This document shows positions 59,882 through 64,000 of a stretch of DNA of 64,000 nucleotides, in pieces. The position numbers and the translations under genes were made by a program. The notes below the pieces were generated by a model that was not told where the DNA came from, ran no database searches, and saw only the letters and a list, made by a program, of their open reading frames with translations. Origin of the DNA: Micrococcus endophyticus (GTDB lineage: Bacteria; Actinomycetota; Actinomycetes; Actinomycetales; Micrococcaceae); assembly GCF_014205115.1 (NCBI RefSeq), contig NZ_JACHMW010000001.1:2480001-2544000 (forward strand), given 5' to 3'. The first letter of the stretch is position 1, and each line of letters opens with the position of its first letter.

Positions 59882-60667
59882 TCAGCCGCGGCCCGTGAAC
59901 TCCGGGCGACGCTTCTCCTGGAAGGCCTTGAACCCCTCGGCGTAGTCGGCCGTGTTGCAGAGGTCGCCCTGGGCGATGTTCTCGGCGTCCAGGGACTCCC
60001 ACAGGCCCACGCGCTCGTCACGGATCTGACGGACCAACTCCTTGGAGGCGCGGAACGCCAGGGTGGCGCCCTGCGCGGCCTTCGCGGCCTTGGCGCGGGT
60101 GAACTCGAGCAGCTCGTCCGCGGGGACGGAGCGGGAGAACAGGCCCGCGCGCACGGCCTCCTCGCCGGAGATGAGCTCGGCGGTGTAGATCAGGTCCAGG
60201 GTGCGGTGGGCGCCCAGGCGCTCGGTGAACAGCCAGTGGCCGCCCGAGTCCAGGGTGGCGCCGAGGTTGGCGAACGGCGAGCCGATCTTGGCGTCCTCGG
60301 CCACGTAGACCACGTCAGTGGCGATCGCCAGGCCCAGGCCCACGCCCAGGCAGGCGCCCTGCACGGCGGCGAAGGTGGGCACGCCGATCTCGGACATGGC
60401 CCGCAGCACGGGGGTGACCTTGTCCCGCAGGTAGGCGGTGGCGTCGTCCTCGGCCGGGTCGACGGCGGAGATGTCGCGCCCGGCGCAGAAGCCGCGGCCC
60501 TCGCCGTGCAGCAGCACTACGCGGACCTCGCCGGACTCGACGCCGGCGGCGGCGCGGCGGTAGGCATCGTGCAGGTCCGCCAGGGCGGCCTCGTCCAGGG
60601 AGTTCATCTTCTTCGGGGCGTTCAGGCGCACCTCGGCCACGCCGTCGGCGACCGTCATCTCGATCAT
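59882..60667 (-). CDS. paaG: Crotonase: 1,2-epoxyphenylacetyl-CoA isomerase
   Basis: The protein has 261 residues from the ATG at 60667 (MIEMTVADGVAEVRLNAP). Crotonase landmarks are the oxyanion loop GRGFCAGRDIS, VQGACLGVGLGLAIATDVVYVAE and FANLGATLDSGGHWLFTERLG. The Asp in TLDSGG, instead of the hydratase Glu, fits the isomerase PaaG, which moves the double bonds that convert ring-1,2-epoxyphenylacetyl-CoA to oxepin-CoA. It follows paaABCDE in the same direction after a strong hairpin. The AGAGGA sequence upstream is the ribosome binding site. It could alternatively serve the PaaB/PaaF step. Confidence 0.85.
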   Translation of the reverse strand: MIEMTVADGVAEVRLNAPKKMNSLDEAALADLHDAYRRAAAGVESGEVRVVLLHGEGRGFCAGRDISAVDPAEDDATAYLRDKVTPVLRAMSEIGVPTFAAVQGACLGVGLGLAIATDVVYVAEDAKIGSPFANLGATLDSGGHWLFTERLGAHRTLDLIYTAELISGEEAVRAGLFSRSVPADELLEFTRAKAAKAAQGATLAFRASKELVRQIRDERVGLWESLDAENIAQGDLCNTADYAEGFKAFQEKRRPEFTGRG

Positions 60668-60741
60668 GCTCACGTCGGAGTCCTCTCGGGAGGGGAAAGC
60701 GGGAGGGGGGATCCGGGCTGGGGGAGGGCCCGGGTGAGACG

Positions 60742-60772
60742 GCACCGGCCCGTCGGATCGACGGGCCGGTGC
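60742..60772 (-). terminator. Hairpin between paaE and paaG
   Basis: The 13-base perfect stem GCACCGGCCCGTC/GACGGGCCGGTGC (60742-60754 with 60760-60772) has a 5-base loop. It lies 15 bases after the paaE stop and would end or attenuate paaABCDE transcription before paaG. Confidence 0.65.
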
Positions 60773-60786
60773 GGTCAGGGGGAGGA

Positions 60787-61956
60787 TCAGGCGTCGTAGT
60801 CGACGGTGATCGAGTCGGACGTGGCGCGGGTCTGGCAGGTCAGCACGTAGCCGGCCTCCACCTCGTCCTTCTCCAGGGCGTAGTTCTCGTCCATCTCATA
60901 CTCGCCGTCGGTGACCTTGGCGCGGCAGGTGCCGCACACGCCGCCGGCGCACGCGAAGGGGACGTCCGAGCGCACGCGCAGGGCGGCGTTGAGGATCGTC
61001 TCGTGCGCGGACTTGGGGGACTCGACCTTGCCGGAGAGTCCGTCCAGGTTGAACTCGATGGTGACGTTGTCACCCGAGGGGTCCGCCTCCACGACGCGGC
61101 CGGAGTGCCCCTGCGGGTTCTCCGGGCGGCCGGTGGAGAACAGCTCGAAGCGGACGTCGTCCTCGTCCACGCCGCGCGCGGACAGGGTCTCGCGAGCCAG
61201 CTGGACCAGCTCGAACGGGCCGCAGAGGAACCACTCGTCCGTGCCGTCCACGTCGATGACGCGGTCCAGCAGGGTGGTGAGCTTCTCGGCGTCGATGCGG
61301 CCGGACAGCAGCGGGGACACGCGCTGCTCGCGGGAGAGCACGTGGTGCACGGTGAAGCGCGCCGGGTACTTGTCCTTGAGGTCGCCGATCTCCTCGGCGA
61401 ACATCACGTCCATGGCGGAGCGGTTGGCGTAGACCAGGTCGAAGCGGGAGGTCTCCGAGGCGGCCAGCACGGCCTTCGCGATCGCCATGATCGGGGTGAT
61501 GCCCGAGCCGGCGGCGAACGCCACCAGGTGCGTGTTCCTGTTCTGCGCGACCTTCTCCGCCGCCACCTTCTCGGCGTCGTTGAGCGAGGTGACGTGGGAG
61601 CGGGACGTGAACGCGCCCTGCGGGTTCATCACGTCGATCTTCTCGCCCACCTCGAGGACCTCGTTGGCCCACGTGGAGAACTTGCCGCCGATGTCCTTCT
61701 TCACGGCCACGCGGATCTCGCCGCGCTTCGGGATCGCGCAGATGGAGTAGGAGCGGCGGACCTCCTGGCCGTCCAGCTCCTTGCGCAGGGCCACGTACTG
61801 GCCCGGCACGTAGTCGTAGTCGTCGGCGAGCTCCTCGGGCACCGCGAAGGTGACCTCCACGGAGTCGTCGGTCAGGCGGCGCAGCTCCGACACTTCGAGG
61901 GTGTTGAACGTGGCGCGGCGCTTGCCGGTGGCGGGGGTGACGGTGGTCTCGGTCAT
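60787..61956 (-). CDS. paaE: Phenylacetyl-CoA epoxidase reductase subunit
   Basis: The protein has 389 residues from the ATG at 61956, which overlaps the paaD stop (ATGA). Domains in order are an FAD-binding barrel with RRSYSICAIP (about 70-80), an NAD domain with AAGSGITPIMAI and LCGPFELV, and a plant-type [2Fe-2S] ferredoxin with Cys336, Cys341, Cys344 and Cys374. It passes electrons from NAD(P)H to the PaaAC oxygenase. It is somewhat longer than E. coli PaaE (356) because of an insert near SLNDAEKVAAEKVAQ. Confidence 0.95.
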   Translation of the reverse strand: MTETTVTPATGKRRATFNTLEVSELRRLTDDSVEVTFAVPEELADDYDYVPGQYVALRKELDGQEVRRSYSICAIPKRGEIRVAVKKDIGGKFSTWANEVLEVGEKIDVMNPQGAFTSRSHVTSLNDAEKVAAEKVAQNRNTHLVAFAAGSGITPIMAIAKAVLAASETSRFDLVYANRSAMDVMFAEEIGDLKDKYPARFTVHHVLSREQRVSPLLSGRIDAEKLTTLLDRVIDVDGTDEWFLCGPFELVQLARETLSARGVDEDDVRFELFSTGRPENPQGHSGRVVEADPSGDNVTIEFNLDGLSGKVESPKSAHETILNAALRVRSDVPFACAGGVCGTCRAKVTDGEYEMDENYALEKDEVEAGYVLTCQTRATSDSITVDYDA

Positions 61957-62465
61957 CAGTGCACCTTGAAGTAGTCGAAGGGCTCGAGGCACTCCCGGCA
62001 GGTGTACAGCGCCTTGCAGGAGGTGGAGCCGAAGCGGGTGATCTCGCGGGTGTTCAGGGAGTGGCAGCGCGGGCACTTCACGGCCATGCCGATCATGACC
62101 GGCCCGTCCGTGGTGCGCGCCGAGGGCGGGGCGATGCCGTACTCGGCGAGCTTGGCCTTGCCCTCGTCCGTCATCCAGTCCGTGGTCCACGCCGGCTGGA
62201 GCACCAGGCGGACCTCGGACTCCTCGAACCCGGAGCGCTCGAGCGCCCGGGAGACGTCCGTGGTGATGGTGTCCATGGCGGGGCAGCCGGAATAGGTGGG
62301 CGTGATGACGACGACGGCCTTCTCGCCCTCGGCCCGTGCCTCCCGGAGGATCCCCAGGTCCGCGATGGACAGCACGGGGATCTCCGGGTCGTGCACGGTG
62401 GAGGCCGCATCCCAGACCCGCGCGTCGGCGGGGTCGGCGGGGCGCAGCGCGCTGGCGGTGGTCAC
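61956..62465 (-). CDS. paaD: Phenylacetyl-CoA epoxidase maturation factor
   Basis: The protein has 169 residues from a GTG at 62465 overlapping the paaC stop. The DUF59 (MIP18-like) domain has DPEIPVLSIADLGI and PTYSGCPAMDTI. The C-terminal zinc-ribbon-like region has Cys131, Cys134, Cys150, Cys156 and Cys159. PaaD is needed for epoxidase activity and probably matures the PaaE or PaaA metal centre. It is fourth gene of the paa operon. Confidence 0.94.
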   Translation of the reverse strand: MTTASALRPADPADARVWDAASTVHDPEIPVLSIADLGILREARAEGEKAVVVITPTYSGCPAMDTITTDVSRALERSGFEESEVRLVLQPAWTTDWMTDEGKAKLAEYGIAPPSARTTDGPVMIGMAVKCPRCHSLNTREITRFGSTSCKALYTCRECLEPFDYFKVH

Positions 62466-63295
62466 CAGGACGCTCCCGGGTGACGGCGGGCCAGGGACTG
62501 CATCTCCGCGAGGATGTACCCGCGGTACTCGCTCATCGCGCCGGAGCGGTCGCCGCCGCGGGCGGTGCCCGTGGTCGGGACCTCCAGGCCGGCGGCCTCG
62601 ATGGCCTCGCGGATGCGGGTCATCGTGGGCTCCTCGAGCGAGGACGGCAGCACGGCGATCCCCTGCTCGGCCAGCGGGCGGGTGGTCTCGTCGTCGTGGA
62701 AGAGCTCGGGCAGGTAGGGCCACAGCTCGTCCAGGCCCCGCTGCATGCGGAACTTCGACTCGTCCGTGCCCAGGCCCAGGCGGTTCAGCCACAGCGCGGC
62801 GTGGTCCTGGTGGTACAGGACCTCCTTGAGCGCCTTGTCCGCGATCGCGGCCAGAGTGGCGTCCGTGGACTCCTTCAGGCGGGTGTACAGCTCGAACGCG
62901 TAGAACGAGTAGTACAGCTGGCGGGCGATCGTCTTGGCGAAGTCGCCGTTCTCGGCCTCCACGAGGCGGACGGAGCGGAACTCCTCCTCGTCGCGGAAGT
63001 AGGCGAGCTCGTCCTCTGACTTGCCCCACGCGGTGCCCGCGTAGCTCAGGAGGAAGCGGGCGTGGCCCACGAGGTCCAGGGCGATGTTGCCCAGGGCGAT
63101 GTCCTCCTCGAGCTCGGGGGCCCGGGAGATCCACCAGGACAGGCGCTGGCCGAGCATGAGGGCGTCGTCGCCGAGGTACAGGGCGTAGCGCGCCGTCTCC
63201 TCGGAGGCCTTCTGCTCGCCGGAGGCGATCTCCTCGGCGGTGATGGCCACGCCGGCGGAGTGCTTCGTGGCGGAGTCGTTGGTCGCGAAGCTCAC
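62462..63295 (-). CDS. paaC: Phenylacetyl-CoA epoxidase structural subunit
   Basis: The protein has 277 residues from a GTG at 63295 overlapping the paaB stop. The helical ferritin-like fold has GDDALMLGQRLSWWISRAPELEEDIALGNIALDLVGHAR, FYAFELYTRLKES and LKEVLYHQDHAALWLNRLG. PaaC lacks a full diiron site and supports PaaA in the oxygenase complex. About 30 residues longer than E. coli PaaC, mostly at the ends. Confidence 0.95.
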   Translation of the reverse strand: MSFATNDSATKHSAGVAITAEEIASGEQKASEETARYALYLGDDALMLGQRLSWWISRAPELEEDIALGNIALDLVGHARFLLSYAGTAWGKSEDELAYFRDEEEFRSVRLVEAENGDFAKTIARQLYYSFYAFELYTRLKESTDATLAAIADKALKEVLYHQDHAALWLNRLGLGTDESKFRMQRGLDELWPYLPELFHDDETTRPLAEQGIAVLPSSLEEPTMTRIREAIEAAGLEVPTTGTARGGDRSGAMSEYRGYILAEMQSLARRHPGASW

Positions 63296-63594
63296 AGGTG
63301 CGGCACCCCCTCGGACTGCTGGTAGTAGGTGGCGTGGCGGTAGGACTTGCCCTGCGGGGACTCGAAGAAGCCGCCCTTGGAGTCCGGGTCGGAGGCCGCG
63401 ATGGCCTCGGCCGGGACGACCCACACGGAGGTGCCCTCGTTGCGGCGCGTGTACAGGTCACGCGCGTTGCGCAGGGCCAGGGACGCGTCCGGGGCGTGCA
63501 GCGAGCCGGCGTGCACGTGGGAGAGGCCGCGGTTCGCGCGGACGAAGACCTCCCACAGGGGCCAGGCGTTGGATGCGGCGGTGTTCTCGCTCAT
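63292..63594 (-). CDS. paaB: Phenylacetyl-CoA epoxidase small subunit
   Basis: The protein has 100 residues from the ATG at 63594. WPLWEVFVRANRGLSHVHAGSLHAPD and ALRNARDLYTRRNEGTSVWVVP are the PaaB signature. It bridges PaaAC dimers in the epoxidase complex. It begins four bases after paaA and overlaps paaC by four bases, so all subunits are coupled. Confidence 0.96.
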   Translation of the reverse strand: MSENTAASNAWPLWEVFVRANRGLSHVHAGSLHAPDASLALRNARDLYTRRNEGTSVWVVPAEAIAASDPDSKGGFFESPQGKSYRHATYYQQSEGVPHL

Positions 63595-63597
63595 GGA

Positions 63598-64000
63598 TCA
63601 GGCTCCGATCAGGTGGGTCTCGGCCGGGGCGTGCTGCTCGGCCTGGCGGCGGGCGTAGGCGGCGGCGGCGTCGCGGACCCACGCGCCGTCCTCATGGGCC
63701 TGGATGCGGCGGGCCATGCGCTGGGTGTTCATGGGGCCGTTGCCCTTGATGACGGACATGAGCTCGTCCCAGTCCAGCTCGCCGAAGTCGTAGTGGCCGC
63801 GCTCCTCGTTCCACTTCAGGTCCGGGTCCGGCAGGGTCAGGCCGAGGGCCTCGGCCTGCGGGACGATCATGTCCACGAAGCGCTGGCGCAGGTCGTCGTT
63901 GGAGAAGCGCTTGACCTTCCAGTCCATGGACTGCTTCGAGTTGGGGGAGTCCTCGTCCGGGGGGCCGAACATCTGCAGGGCCGGGCCGTAGAAGCGGTCG
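63598..64000 (-). CDS. paaA: Phenylacetyl-CoA epoxidase catalytic subunit (C-terminal part)
   Basis: Only the last 134 codons are in the window; the rest lies beyond base 64000. The segment includes [35 protein letters not shown] and [18 protein letters not shown], all highly conserved in PaaA, and ends PAETHLIGA. PaaA holds the diiron centre that epoxidises phenylacetyl-CoA with O2. The diiron ligands are outside this window. The operon promoter must also lie to the right. Confidence 0.95.
   Translation of the reverse strand, partial: DRFYGPALQMFGPPDEDSPNSKQSMDWKVKRFSNDDLRQRFVDMIVPQAEALGLTLPDPDLKWNEERGHYDFGELDWDELMSVIKGNGPMNTQRMARRIQAHEDGAWVRDAAAAYARRQAEQHAPAETHLIGA

Noticed and set aside
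1-64000. tRNA or rRNA genes
   Set aside because: I saw no T-loop (GGTTCGA-type) with matching acceptor stem and no rRNA-like stretch; a covariance-model scan would be needed to exclude one completely.

Overview
The window is about 73% G+C, with densely packed genes, GTG starts, many 1-4 base stop/start overlaps (ATGA, GTGA, TGATG) and apparently leaderless regulators. With the gene content this points to an actinobacterium, most likely a Micrococcaceae (Micrococcus-type) chromosome. That assignment is an inference; no rRNA gene is present to confirm it.

Layout. 1-12 kb: two PadR regulator / HAAS-type membrane protein cassettes (222-1756 and 9554-12074), a two-gene secreted/membrane pair of unknown function (2079-6040), a CtpE-like P-type ATPase and a DinB/DUF664 protein. 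12-16 kb: an accessory patch with a decayed acyl-CoA ligase, an MccF-like S66 peptidase, an APH-fold kinase and a lower-GC HNH nuclease. 16.5-19.2 kb: aryl-alcohol-type dehydrogenase plus aldehyde dehydrogenase. 19.2-36.2 kb: mostly housekeeping or conserved hypothetical genes (DUF559 nuclease, DUF1846, two TRIC channels, a surface protein, purB, DUF421, DUF2254, an MscS channel, a GNAT enzyme, an acyl-CoA synthetase and a giant RecB-like nuclease/helicase). 36.3-64 kb: a scattered phenylacetate (paa) catabolic region interrupted by unrelated genes (a lipoprotein, a second DUF559 nuclease, panD, a P1B ATPase, an FMN reductase, an MBL hydrolase, DUF1206, an M14 peptidase).

The paa genes form a complete aerobic hybrid pathway: activation (paaK), ring epoxidation (paaABCDE, with paaA running off the right edge), isomerisation (paaG), ring opening and aldehyde oxidation (paaZ), beta-oxidation (paaF, paaH, paaJ), rescue thioesterase (paaI) and a TetR repressor (paaR). 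Four similar operator palindromes with an ACCGANCG-type half-site lie before paaI-paaK, paaZ, paaJ-paaF-paaH and an MHS-family transporter. They tie the dispersed units into one regulon and suggest that the transporter imports phenylacetate or a related acid.

The most unusual signal is a set of long, near-perfect inverted repeats in several unrelated sequence families. Two paralogous DUF559 (Vsr-fold) nuclease genes are each bracketed by a pair of palindromes with matching arms, in units of 1290 and 1281 bp, but the arm sequence differs between the two loci. Other palindromes are solitary: one lies in frame inside an MBL-fold hydrolase gene and one sits where the 5' end of a DUF1206 gene should be. 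Many also lie 3' of genes and could act as terminators, so a mobile-element origin remains a hypothesis. No tRNA, rRNA, CRISPR array, prophage or classical insertion sequence was recognised.
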